Below, piece by piece: positions 26,257-33,827 of a stretch of 43,867 bases of DNA. The stretch is from assembly GCA_016932435.1 (NCBI GenBank), contig JAFGCW010000003.1:1-43867 (forward strand), given 5' to 3'. This DNA comes from Dehalococcoidales bacterium (GTDB lineage: Bacteria > Chloroflexota > Dehalococcoidia > Dehalococcoidales > UBA2162). Below the pieces are notes generated by a model. That model was not told the DNA's origin, did no database searches, and saw only the letters and a program-made list of their open reading frames with translations. Position 1 is the stretch's first letter; each line of letters opens with the position of its first letter. Made by a program: the position numbers and the translations under genes.

Positions 26257-27195
26257 ATGGAATTTCGTAGACTAGGCAATTCCGGCTTAAAGGTTTCTGA
26301 GGTTGGCCTTGGTGGAAACAACTTTGGCTGGTGGGCTGACGAGCAGTCATCAGCAGTCGTAATAAACAGTGCTATCGACGCAGGTATCAATTTCATTGAT
26401 ACCGCCGACGTGTACGACCAAGGCCATTCTGAAGAGTTTATCGGCAGGACATTGAAAGGAAAACGGCATCAGGTGATCATTGCCACCAAGTTCGGAGGGG
26501 CAATGGGTCAAGACCCAAACGAGAGAGGTGGATCAAGGCACCATGTCTTGCAGGCGGTGGACAACAGTTTGAAGCGTCTTCAGACCGACTACATAGACCT
26601 ATATTACATCCACATGCCGGATACCTCAACCCCCATCGAGGAAACACTGTATGCCCTTGACAATCTTGTTCAGAGTGGTAAGGTCCGCTACATTGGATGC
26701 TCTAACTTCGCCGCCTGGCAAGTTAATGAAGCGCTGTGGACATCCAAGACAAACCACCTGGCTGCCTTCGTTGTCATTCAGCAAAGGTACAACCTGCTCT
26801 CCCGGGAAATCGAGAGGGAATTAGTACCCTGCTGCGAGGCTCATGATATTGGAGTCATCCCTTACAGCCCGTTAGCTAATGGCCTCCTGACCGGCAAGTA
26901 TCGGCAAGGAGAAGAACCACCAAAAGACAGCCGCCTGTCTACCACCGTTTTACCCGGAATGAATCGTATCATTACCGAGGTGAACTGGGAAGTGCTGTCA
27001 AAGCTTGAGACCTTTGCCGGAGAATGTGGTCATACCATCGGCGAGTTAGCTATAGCCTGGCTACTGGCAAAACCATGGTTGGTTAGTGTTATAGCTGGGG
27101 CTCGTAAAGTTGAACAGGTAACCTCCAACGTGGCTGCGGCTGAATGGAAACTCACGGCTGAAGAGGTTTCGACGGTGGATGCTATTACCGCGTAA
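26257..27195 (+). CDS. Aldo/keto reductase (Kv-beta / GSP69-like)
   Basis: 312 aa, behind a strong AAAGGAGGGGG site. The tetrad is D48, Y53 (DTADVYDQGHSEE), K78 (IATKFGG) and H119 (YYIHMP). The segment YSPLANGLLTGKY and the C-terminal IAGARKVEQV are typical of the general-stress-like AKR branch. No Fe-S extension. Third aldo/keto reductase in the window and not closely similar to the other two. Its base composition seems slightly more GC-balanced than the flanking intergenic DNA. Confidence 0.9.
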   Translation: MEFRRLGNSGLKVSEVGLGGNNFGWWADEQSSAVVINSAIDAGINFIDTADVYDQGHSEEFIGRTLKGKRHQVIIATKFGGAMGQDPNERGGSRHHVLQAVDNSLKRLQTDYIDLYYIHMPDTSTPIEETLYALDNLVQSGKVRYIGCSNFAAWQVNEALWTSKTNHLAAFVVIQQRYNLLSREIERELVPCCEAHDIGVIPYSPLANGLLTGKYRQGEEPPKDSRLSTTVLPGMNRIITEVNWEVLSKLETFAGECGHTIGELAIAWLLAKPWLVSVIAGARKVEQVTSNVAAAEWKLTAEEVSTVDAITA

Positions 27196-27271
27196 TATTG
27201 TTCTGTCTCTAAATCCCTTTTACAATCTGGAGTTTCCATATCAGGCAAATAGTGAAAACATGATTACCCGC

Positions 27272-27442
27272 TCAGGTGTTCACTCCCCTGATCCACCTTG
27301 TTTTCGAGCTTATTCGATTCCCGATGTTTACCTTAATCTTTATATTTGTGAACAGGATCGTCTTATCACTCTTACCTTCGGCCTGTTTCGCTATCAGGAA
27401 GTTGTAAATCACCTCTTCAAGAGTTAATTTTTCCGCAGCCAT
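27272..27442 (-). pseudogene. Tyrosine-recombinase-like N-terminal fragment
   Basis: ATG 27442 has AGGAGGGG upstream. The first 27 residues (MAAEKLTLEEVIYNFLIAKQ, then AEGKSDKTI) look like the SAM-like N-terminal domain of phage integrases. After KTI, where family members continue into a Tyr-containing helix, the sequence becomes low-complexity and ends at codon 56. The break coincides with the motif CTGTTCACAAA, which also occurs at 27705-27715. No catalytic domain is present in any frame nearby. Most likely a truncated integrase. Confidence 0.45.
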
Positions 27443-27725
27443 AGGTCCCCTCCTGATACTGGTTGCGAAAAACAAGTCGGAATTTATTACATTTTCCGAA
27501 GAAAAATTTCCCTGAAGCGAAAACACATGGAAAATCTGCTGGATTACCTGAGGAGTTGGTTTACGCAGTTCGCGGCGCAGGTAGGAAAGATAGGTGTTGG
27601 GAGATACCCAGAACCTCGGCGATATACCGGTAGGAAACACCGTAGGTATTGTGGATATAGGTGAGAAATGAGGGGATGTCGATGACGGGATTTTCAGGCG
27701 TGATTTTGTGAACAGTTTTGTTCAC
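27443..27725 (-). pseudogene. Frameshifted HTH-type gene
   Basis: Two reading frames complement each other. The upstream frame gives PSFLTYIHNTYGVSYRYIAE and VLGIS; the downstream frame continues NTYLSYLRRELRKPTPQVIQ. Joined near 27605 they form a helix-turn-helix (VSYRYIAEVLGIS-NTYLSYLRRE) of XRE type. Neither frame alone is a full gene. The apparent start in the upper frame runs into the tRNA, so the true start is uncertain (GTG at 27725 is possible). Confidence 0.5.
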
Positions 27726-27728
27726 AAA
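27705..27728. repeat. Inverted repeat next to tRNA-Pro; one arm recurs at 27345
   Basis: TTTGTGAAC (27705-27713), six bases, GTTCACAAA (27720-27728). The 11-base string TTTGTGAACAG at 27705-27715 is repeated directly at 27345-27355, where it interrupts the integrase-like fragment. It may be an operator, or a core or arm-type recombination site. Confidence 0.45.
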
Positions 27729-27784
27729 CTTTATGTCAGGTAAATTTTTATTTCTCTGACGAGGTTTTTTTGAGCCTGATTTAC

Positions 27785-27861
27785 TGGTCGGGGTGAGAGG
27801 ATTTGAACCTCCGACCACCTGAACCCCATTCAGGTGCGCTACCTGGCTGCGCTACACCCCG
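27785..27861 (-). tRNA. tRNA-Pro(GGG)
   Basis: Full cloverleaf on the minus strand. The acceptor CGGGGTG pairs with CACCCCG, the anticodon stem CCTGA/TCAGG holds loop ATGGGGT with anticodon GGG, and the T-arm is GGAGG-TTCAAAT-CCTCT. The 3' CCA is encoded (27787-27785). Confidence 0.96.
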
Positions 27862-27882
27862 ATTTCGCTATCCAGCACCACC

Positions 27883-27912
27883 ATTGTCATATATTACAGG
27901 GTAACTAGTCAA
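27883..27912 (-). promoter_or_regulatory. Candidate tRNA-Pro promoter
   Basis: Minus strand TTGACT (27912-27907), 18 bases, GACAAT (27888-27883). This predicts a start near 27876, about 15 bases before the tRNA. The -35 is good, the -10 moderate. Confidence 0.45.
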
Positions 27913-27957
27913 GAGACAGGTTTTTTAAGAGAGGAACTCTCTTCTTCTATTTATATA

Positions 27958-28001
27958 GATTGCCACGTCGTCTGCCTAAGGCAGACTCCTCGCAATGACA
28001 T
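27958..28001. repeat. Intergenic palindromic repeat
   Basis: Core TCTGCCT-A-AGGCAGA (27971-27985) inside an outer pairing of ATTGC with GCAAT. It looks like a dispersed small repeat of the genome. The surrounding gap 27862-28147 has no other gene; a second small hairpin, AAGAGAG-GAA-CTCTCTT, lies near 27928-27944. Confidence 0.5.
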
Positions 28002-28147
28002 TTCCTCCTTTATCAAATAACTAAAAGCCAGTTCTTTATATACCGAAAGATTGACATACCGACTCTGGATACCGACTTCCGTCGATATGGCATGTTTGGA
28101 TAATATGGAAAACCTTCCCGTTTATTGCTAGAATCAATCTGTAAGCT

Positions 28148-28813
28148 ATGTCGCAGATTAAAGAAAACGTTAAACGCATACTGGCTGAACTGCCGGAAGG
28201 GGTCGAACTGGTCGCCGCCGTGAAGTCGCGCCGACCTGACGAGATCCTTGAAGCGATCGAAGCCGGTGTAAAGTTCCTGGGAGAGAACTACCTCCAGGAA
28301 GCCGAGACGTCGTATGAGGTCATCGGCAACCGGGTGCAGTGGCACTTCATCGGCCACCTCCAGAAGAACAAGGTCAAGAAAGCCGTGCAGTTGTTCGACA
28401 TGATAGAAACGGTGGACTCCCCGGAGATCGCCGCCCTGATAGACAGTCGCTGTCGGCAGGCAGGTAAAGTAATGCCGGTACTTATCGAGGTAAACAGCGG
28501 TAGAGAACCGCAGAAATCGGGAGTACTGCCGGAGGACACCGAACAGATAATACGTACAATAGCAGGATATGAAAACATCCGGATAAAGGGACTGATGACG
28601 ATGGGTCCGGCCGCAGGAGATCCGGAAGACTCCCGACCGTACTTCGTCGAGACCAGGAAAGTCTTCGAGAGAATTAAGTCGCTCGATATTCCGGGAGTCG
28701 AAATGACCTGCCTCTCAATGGGAATGACGAATTCTTACCGGCTGGCTGTCGAAGAGGGTGCGAATATCGTAAGATTAGGGAGTATTATTTTCGGAGAGAG
28801 ACCGTCAGGTTAA
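28148..28813 (+). CDS. yggS: YggS family pyridoxal-phosphate homeostasis protein
   Basis: 221 aa, alanine-racemase-like barrel. K26 in LVAAVKSRRPDEI is the PLP lysine. GENYLQEA, WHFIGHLQKNKVKKA, CLSMGMTNSYRLAVEEGANIVRLGSIIFG follow in family order (phosphate-binding region at the end). It controls free PLP and has no known catalytic activity. ATG 28148 has no clear ribosome site; TAGAAT at 28129-28134 may be a -10, giving a very short leader. Confidence 0.93.
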   Translation: MSQIKENVKRILAELPEGVELVAAVKSRRPDEILEAIEAGVKFLGENYLQEAETSYEVIGNRVQWHFIGHLQKNKVKKAVQLFDMIETVDSPEIAALIDSRCRQAGKVMPVLIEVNSGREPQKSGVLPEDTEQIIRTIAGYENIRIKGLMTMGPAAGDPEDSRPYFVETRKVFERIKSLDIPGVEMTCLSMGMTNSYRLAVEEGANIVRLGSIIFGERPSG

Positions 28814-28871
28814 AAAAACAACTATGTAATTTCCGCGAAAGCGGGAATCTATCACACGGTCGTTTTTCCGG

Positions 28872-28892
28872 ATTCCGGATCTAGTCCGGAAT
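28872..28892. repeat. Dispersed hairpin repeat, copy A
   Basis: ATTCCGGA, loop TCTAG, TCCGGAAT within GGATTCCGGATCTAGTCCGG. The same element occurs inverted at 35630-35650. Just upstream lies CCGC-GAAA-GCGG (28833-28844), another small hairpin. Confidence 0.65.
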
Positions 28893-28942
28893 GACAAAAA
28901 CGGTTAGAAAACAATCCGTCTCATCGGCAAGGAGTAAAACAA

Positions 28943-29581
28943 ATGGCTGCGATAGTATCATTTATCGGAAAATCGAACTCGGGTAAAACTACTCTACTGG
29001 AGAAAGTTATCGGAGAACTTACCTCCAGAAAATACAGGATAGCCACCATCAAGCACACTGCCGAAGAAGCAACACTCGACACACCCGGCAAAGACACCTG
29101 GCGTCACCTTCGCGCCGGCAGCAAAGCCACCGCCATCGGCTCCGATAAAAGAATCGTCCTCATCAAGCCGGTGAAAAGGAAATCGACCGTTGAAGAAATG
29201 GCAAGATTACTCGGTGAGGACTACGACCTTATCATCACCGAGGGATTCAAGCAGGGACCTTATCCGAAAATAGAGGTCCACCGTAAAGAAATCGGTGCCC
29301 CGTTAACCGGTATAAAGAATGTAATCGCGATAGCTACTGACGAATCGCTGGAAACCGATGTCCGGCAGTTCTCGATCGACGATCACACGAGCATCGCCGA
29401 TTTTATTGAAGACGAGTATATAAAACCACAGAGCGAACGACTGTCGCTTTACGTTAATGACGAACTGATGACTCTCAGCGCCTTCCCTCATCAAATCATC
29501 ACCAATCTCCTCCTCGCCATCGCAACCTCCCTGAAAGGGGTTAACAGGATAAAGAACCTGAAGTTTTTTTACCGGAAATAG
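28943..29581 (+). CDS. mobB: Molybdopterin-guanine dinucleotide biosynthesis adaptor MobB
   Basis: 212 aa. P-loop GKSNSGKTTLL (9-19), then ATIKHTAEE, and the core LIITEGFKQGPYPKIEVHR. The last 45 residues form an extra domain (SLYVNDELMTLSAFPHQI, then VNRIKNLKFFYRK). It helps deliver GTP to MobA when Mo-pterin is converted to MGD, which the bis-MGD transhydroxylase in this window would need. GGAG lies before ATG 28943. Confidence 0.9.
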   Translation: MAAIVSFIGKSNSGKTTLLEKVIGELTSRKYRIATIKHTAEEATLDTPGKDTWRHLRAGSKATAIGSDKRIVLIKPVKRKSTVEEMARLLGEDYDLIITEGFKQGPYPKIEVHRKEIGAPLTGIKNVIAIATDESLETDVRQFSIDDHTSIADFIEDEYIKPQSERLSLYVNDELMTLSAFPHQIITNLLLAIATSLKGVNRIKNLKFFYRK

Positions 29582-29631
29582 AGACCGGTTACCAGTGATA
29601 TACCAAATAAGGAATTAGCCAGAGGTACGAA

Positions 29632-30582
29632 ATGAATGAAACGATCCGATGGATGATGGAAGGCCCTCCCTGGGTGGAATACCGCACCCGCATCGACCTG
29701 CTGGAACAGCCGGAAGACGCACCGGAGGTAATCCGGGCACGGCAGGCCATGCTGGAAGATCCCCAGGTTAAAAGCCTGGTTGCCGAACTTGCCGTATGGC
29801 CGGGAAATCCGACTACCGGGGTCAGTCAGGCAGTCCATCCATTGCATAAACTCGTCTTCCTTGCAGATATCGGAATAACAACCGCCGATCCCGGAGTAGA
29901 GGAAATTATAAACAGGATCCTTGCCCACCGGTCTCCCGAAGGAGTCTTTACAGTAGCGTCAGGAAATAGCTGGAAATTATGCGATTTTCCCTCGGTCCTG
30001 TATGCCCTGGTAAAAATGGGAATGGAAGAAGAACCTCAGGTCCGGAAAATGATCGATTATATGACGGGATTCAGTTTCGAAAACGGCTGGCCCTGCGTGA
30101 TGTCGAGGGAACTGGACTGGTTCGTAAAACCGGATGCTGATGATGATCCATGCCCTATTGTAAACGTAATCGCGCTCAAGACACTGGCAATACTGCCGGA
30201 ATGGCGAAACAGTCAGGCAGCCCGTGACGGCGCTTTCACCCTCCTGGACCTGTGGGAGAAGCGCCGGAAACGCCGCCCTAACCTTTTCGGCATGGGGAAA
30301 CGGTTCAGCCAGCTGAAAGCCCCCTTCGTCTGGTACGATATCCTCCATGTACTCGACGCGCTGACAGAGTTTTCATTCATCCAGGGTGACGCTCGACTCG
30401 TAGAAATGATAAACGTGGTCGGCGAAAAAGCCGACTCCGACCTGCGGTTCACCGTAGAATCGGTCTTGAACGGCTGGGAGGAATGGGAATTCGGCCAGGA
30501 AAGAGACCCGTCACGGTGGTTGACATTTCTGGTACACCGGATCTACAAACGGGCCGGTCTTGCTCTTGAATCACATCGGTAA
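29632..30582 (+). CDS. Alpha/alpha-toroid-like protein, tandem copy 1
   Basis: 316 aa, soluble, mostly helical. It shares a full-length layout with the next gene: IRW(M/L)(M/L)E opening, WVEYRTRIDLLEQPEDAPEV, (HP/M)(L/I)(H/P)KLVFLADIG, C-D-x-PSVLYAL, NGWPC, DDPCP, and LKAP-x-x-WYDILHVL. The pattern resembles prenyltransferase/squalene-cyclase repeat proteins, often annotated as nitrogen-fixing NAD-like or hypothetical. Conserved Cys in DFPSVL/GWPC/DDPCP blocks hint at a metal or disulfide site. Function unknown. AGAGG precedes ATG 29632. Confidence 0.7.
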   Translation: MNETIRWMMEGPPWVEYRTRIDLLEQPEDAPEVIRARQAMLEDPQVKSLVAELAVWPGNPTTGVSQAVHPLHKLVFLADIGITTADPGVEEIINRILAHRSPEGVFTVASGNSWKLCDFPSVLYALVKMGMEEEPQVRKMIDYMTGFSFENGWPCVMSRELDWFVKPDADDDPCPIVNVIALKTLAILPEWRNSQAARDGAFTLLDLWEKRRKRRPNLFGMGKRFSQLKAPFVWYDILHVLDALTEFSFIQGDARLVEMINVVGEKADSDLRFTVESVLNGWEEWEFGQERDPSRWLTFLVHRIYKRAGLALESHR

Positions 30583-30594
30583 ACCGTTTATCAT
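30566..30594 (+). promoter_or_regulatory. Promoter for leaderless transcript of copy 2
   Basis: TTGAAT, 17 bases, TATCAT, then six bases to GTG 30601. The -35 lies inside the end of the preceding gene. Transcription would start at or next to the GTG, and no ribosome site exists. The architecture is identical to 31577-31605. Confidence 0.6.
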
Positions 30595-30600
30595 ATACCG

Positions 30601-31584
30601 GTGACGAATATAAGTGAACCGATTCGATGGCTTTTGGAAAGCTCCCCCTGGGTAGAATACCGGACCCGTATCGACCTTCTGGAACAACCGGAAGATGCAC
30701 CGGAGGTTGCCCGGGCAAGGCAGGCAATGCTGGAACACCCGCAGGTCAAGTCGATGATTACCGAACTTGCTGACTGGCCGGGTCACGCCCTGAAACGTCA
30801 TAATGATGCCACTCACATGATCCCTAAGCTGGTTTTCCTGGCGGATATCGGGGTAAAAGCCGAAGATCAAGGCATGAACGAGGTTATTGAACGCATATCA
30901 GAGCACCGATCCGATGAAGGAGTATTCAAGATACTTGCAAACACACCGCGCAGCTTCGGCGGTTCCGGCGAGGACGAGTGGGTGTGGATGCTGTGCGATA
31001 CACCATCGGTACTTTACGCCCTGATGAAAATAAAAGCAAACGCGGCACACTTACAGGACGCCATTGAACACCTGGCGGAGTACGGTCGGGACAACGGCTG
31101 GCCATGCGCGGTCTCCCCGGAAATGGGGAGATTCAAGGGGCCAGGACGAAGAGATGATCCCTGTCCTTATGCTACGCTTATTTCTTTGAAAGCCCTGAAT
31201 GAGTTTCCGGAATGGCAAGGCAGTAATGTCGTTAATAGCGGTATCGACACAATGCTAACCTTATGGGAGCAGCGTAAGGAACGGCGCCCCTATCTCTTCG
31301 CGATGGGGACCGATTTCCGTAAATTGAAAGCACCGCTTATCTGGTACGATATTCTACACGTCCTGAATGTCCTGACACTATTCCCGCGGGCACTTGAATA
31401 TCCTCGAATGAAAGAAATGCTTGACATCATAAGGGAAAAAGTCAATTCACAAAAACAACTTACTCCTGAATCGATATGGAAAGCCTGGAGTGAATGGGAC
31501 TTCGGGCAGAAGAAAAAGCCGTCGCCCTGGATAAGCTTCCTGGTTTATAGAATACTGAAAAGAGTCGGGATACCCATTGAATAG
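30601..31584 (+). CDS. Alpha/alpha-toroid-like protein, tandem copy 2
   Basis: 327 aa from GTG 30601. Clear paralogue of the preceding gene (shared WVEYRTRIDLLEQPEDAPEV, NGWPC, RRDDPCPYA, LKAP-LIWYDILHVLNVL). It has a short insert around residues 118-128 (RSFGGSGEDEW) not seen in copy 1. The start is fixed by the promoter: the -10 is only six bases upstream. Function unknown; a third, more distant member is at 35822-36928. Confidence 0.7.
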   Translation: MTNISEPIRWLLESSPWVEYRTRIDLLEQPEDAPEVARARQAMLEHPQVKSMITELADWPGHALKRHNDATHMIPKLVFLADIGVKAEDQGMNEVIERISEHRSDEGVFKILANTPRSFGGSGEDEWVWMLCDTPSVLYALMKIKANAAHLQDAIEHLAEYGRDNGWPCAVSPEMGRFKGPGRRDDPCPYATLISLKALNEFPEWQGSNVVNSGIDTMLTLWEQRKERRPYLFAMGTDFRKLKAPLIWYDILHVLNVLTLFPRALEYPRMKEMLDIIREKVNSQKQLTPESIWKAWSEWDFGQKKKPSPWISFLVYRILKRVGIPIE

Positions 31585-31605
31585 GGGATTTATTCCGTTT
31601 ATCAT
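31577..31605 (+). promoter_or_regulatory. Promoter for leaderless transcript of the AraC gene
   Basis: TTGAAT overlaps the stop of the previous gene, then 17 bases, TATCAT, and six bases to GTG 31612. It shares CCGTTTATCAT with the promoter of copy 2. Confidence 0.6.
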
Positions 31606-31611
31606 GAACTG

Positions 31612-32607
31612 GTGATGAACGAGCAGAATCCTAACCGTAAATACCTTGTCGAAGAATACCGCGTGCGCATCAACCGGGTGATCGACTATATCGAGAACAA
31701 CATCGACCGTGTTATTACATTGAAAGAGCTGGCCGATGTCGCCACCTTCTCACCCTATCACTTTCACCGAATCTTCAGCGCAATGGTGGGTGAAACGCTG
31801 TATGGATTCATCCAGAGACTCCGCCTGGAGAAGGCTGCCGTCAAACTAGTGCAGAGTCCCAGGCAGTCGATCACGGAAATCGGCCTTGAATGCGGCTTTT
31901 CCAACTCATCGGCCTTCGCCCGTGCCTTCCGTGAAAAATACGGCATTACTGCCAGTCAGTGGCGCTCCGGCGGCTATAAAAATTACAGCAAGAACGGCAC
32001 AACGGAAAGCAAGAATATTCAACTGCTTGGCAATATTCGGCAAGATTACCGGATAGCCCTCCAGTATAATCGGGATAAAACCGATTATTACTGGAGGATA
32101 GAAATGAAAGACGGATTACTGAAAACCGATGTCGAAGTAAAGGACATGCCGGAGATGACGATTGCCTACATACGGCATATTGGCCCATACCAGGGCAACT
32201 CCGAACTGTTCGGAACCTTGTTCAACAGGATGTTCAACTGGGCCGGTCCGAGAGGACTCCTGCAATTCCCAGAGACAAAGGTTATGGCGATCTACTATGA
32301 CGACCCGGATATCACCGACGACAGCAAACTGCGACTCGACATCTGTATCACCGTACCGCCCGATACGGAGGTTGATGGTGAGGTTGGGAAATCGATTATC
32401 CCGGCTGGCAAGTACGCCATAGCCCATTTCGAGATAAATCCTGAGCAGTATGGTGACGCCTGGAACACGGTATACAGCGGCTGGCTGCCGCAGAGCGGCT
32501 ACCAGCCGACCGACGGCCCTTGCTACGAACTCTACTCCGGCGACATGGCAAGCTATTCAGGGGATACACATAAGGTAGATATCTGCGTAGCCGTCAAACC
32601 GTTGTAA
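31612..32607 (+). CDS. AraC-family regulator with GyrI-like effector domain
   Basis: 331 aa. Residues about 15-120 hold two helix-turn-helix units (LKELADVATFSPYHFHRIF and ITEIGLECGFSNSSAFARAF). Residues about 160-331 form the GyrI/SoxS-effector-like (BmrR C-terminal) domain that binds small hydrophobic ligands: VEVKDMPEMTIAYIRHIGPYQG, and PAGKYAIAHFE. This matches the Rob/GyrI type of regulator. The start is GTG 31612 by the leaderless promoter; ATG 31615 is the alternative. The target genes are unknown. The stop is adjacent to that of the convergent lipoprotein gene. Confidence 0.9.
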   Translation: MMNEQNPNRKYLVEEYRVRINRVIDYIENNIDRVITLKELADVATFSPYHFHRIFSAMVGETLYGFIQRLRLEKAAVKLVQSPRQSITEIGLECGFSNSSAFARAFREKYGITASQWRSGGYKNYSKNGTTESKNIQLLGNIRQDYRIALQYNRDKTDYYWRIEMKDGLLKTDVEVKDMPEMTIAYIRHIGPYQGNSELFGTLFNRMFNWAGPRGLLQFPETKVMAIYYDDPDITDDSKLRLDICITVPPDTEVDGEVGKSIIPAGKYAIAHFEINPEQYGDAWNTVYSGWLPQSGYQPTDGPCYELYSGDMASYSGDTHKVDICVAVKPL

Positions 32608-33669
32608 TTAATCCACTATGCTGGATACCATTTCTTTGAAGTCCATGATGTCGCCGGTTATTTCAAAAGCTCCTTCGGTCTCAAATGGTATCGCCCCGTA
32701 TATCAGACGGTCGGGCAGATCATCTGCTCTGTCCCATGCGATTGCTACCCAGTTCGCCACAGCCAGGACATGGCCTTCCATATTCCTCAGTTCCATCGGC
32801 CTGGTATAAAGGGCGATCACAGTGTGGTTGTCAGGTCTGATAGACCACGTTCTATGGGTTACAGCAAAATCGGTTGCTGTAACCGGTCCTCCCAGTCTCT
32901 CCATTATCGCTGCGATCAGGCGGCTGCTCCGTTCATACTCATCCGGTGTCATCAGAATGCCGCGATGAGCCACGGCAGAAGCCAGCGAAATAACCGCCGG
33001 GCCGGAGGCCCATGATTTTTGAACATATTCACCGGACAGCATCTTCTGTACCTCTGTCACCCCGGCTACTATCGCAGGAGGTCCACCTGGCGTTGGTGCG
33101 TGAACAGGGCTGTTGATATACGGTATAACAAGGCCTGCTACCTTTCCGTTTTTATCTATTACCACTGTGCCTGTATCCACCTCGGGACCTAAAAAAAGGT
33201 TGGATCGGAGTTGGAACCAAGGTGGTTCAACTATTGAGGGAGTGGAATTCACAGATTGTGAGACCAGCAGACCTTGCCAGTCATATCGCCAGGTCACCAT
33301 CGATTCCTCTTTACTCGGTAACTCCCCGGTTGGGATCGGTTGTAGATTCATTGATCTTTGAGTTTTAAGAATGGCTAATCCCGAGCGGGGATCCACGGTT
33401 TCTATTGCAGCTTCATAGGTACGGTTGTCACTTGTTACAATCAAGATTGTGTCTGTGCTGTACTTTTCATAGTCGATCATTGCCAGAGCACGGGTTTCAT
33501 CATCAAAGACAAACCCGCTGGAAGCCAGCTCGAATTCACCGGTTCTGAATGATATCATTTTGACCTGAATGATAGAATGGGACACCGAATCCGCAGAGTC
33601 CCCGCAGGAAAGCGTTACAGTCATGAGAGCTATAGCTGTTATGATAAGAAGTATCCTGATATATCGCAT
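32608..33669 (-). CDS. Probable lipoprotein with an inactive trypsin-like (S1C) protease fold
   Basis: 353 aa. The N-terminus is a signal with a lipobox-like end (MTVTLSCGDS, C22), so it is probably membrane-anchored outside the cell. Residues about 45-190 align by pattern with HtrA/DegP protease domains: ASSGFVFD, then VTSDNRTYEAAIETVDPRSG and LAILK, then TGTVVIDKNGKVAGLV. The catalytic residues appear lost: no His in the TN-H-V position, Gly instead of Asp in DPRSGLAIL, and Thr in the GNSGG position. The C-terminal half is unrecognised. TATAAT occurs four bases upstream of the ATG. Confidence 0.65.
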   Translation of the reverse strand: MRYIRILLIITAIALMTVTLSCGDSADSVSHSIIQVKMISFRTGEFELASSGFVFDDETRALAMIDYEKYSTDTILIVTSDNRTYEAAIETVDPRSGLAILKTQRSMNLQPIPTGELPSKEESMVTWRYDWQGLLVSQSVNSTPSIVEPPWFQLRSNLFLGPEVDTGTVVIDKNGKVAGLVIPYINSPVHAPTPGGPPAIVAGVTEVQKMLSGEYVQKSWASGPAVISLASAVAHRGILMTPDEYERSSRLIAAIMERLGGPVTATDFAVTHRTWSIRPDNHTVIALYTRPMELRNMEGHVLAVANWVAIAWDRADDLPDRLIYGAIPFETEGAFEITGDIMDFKEMVSSIVD

Positions 33670-33827
33670 ATTTATTATATGATAGCATATTTTATGGGTT
33701 TATGCGTAAGTGATCAATATATTCTTCAGGAACATCGTTAGTAAACCTGCAATGTTATTCTGGTCAGTATGAAGTGTTAGCTAACAGCAATTCGGTTAAA
33801 TCCCACAGGGCGGTACCAGATTAACTA

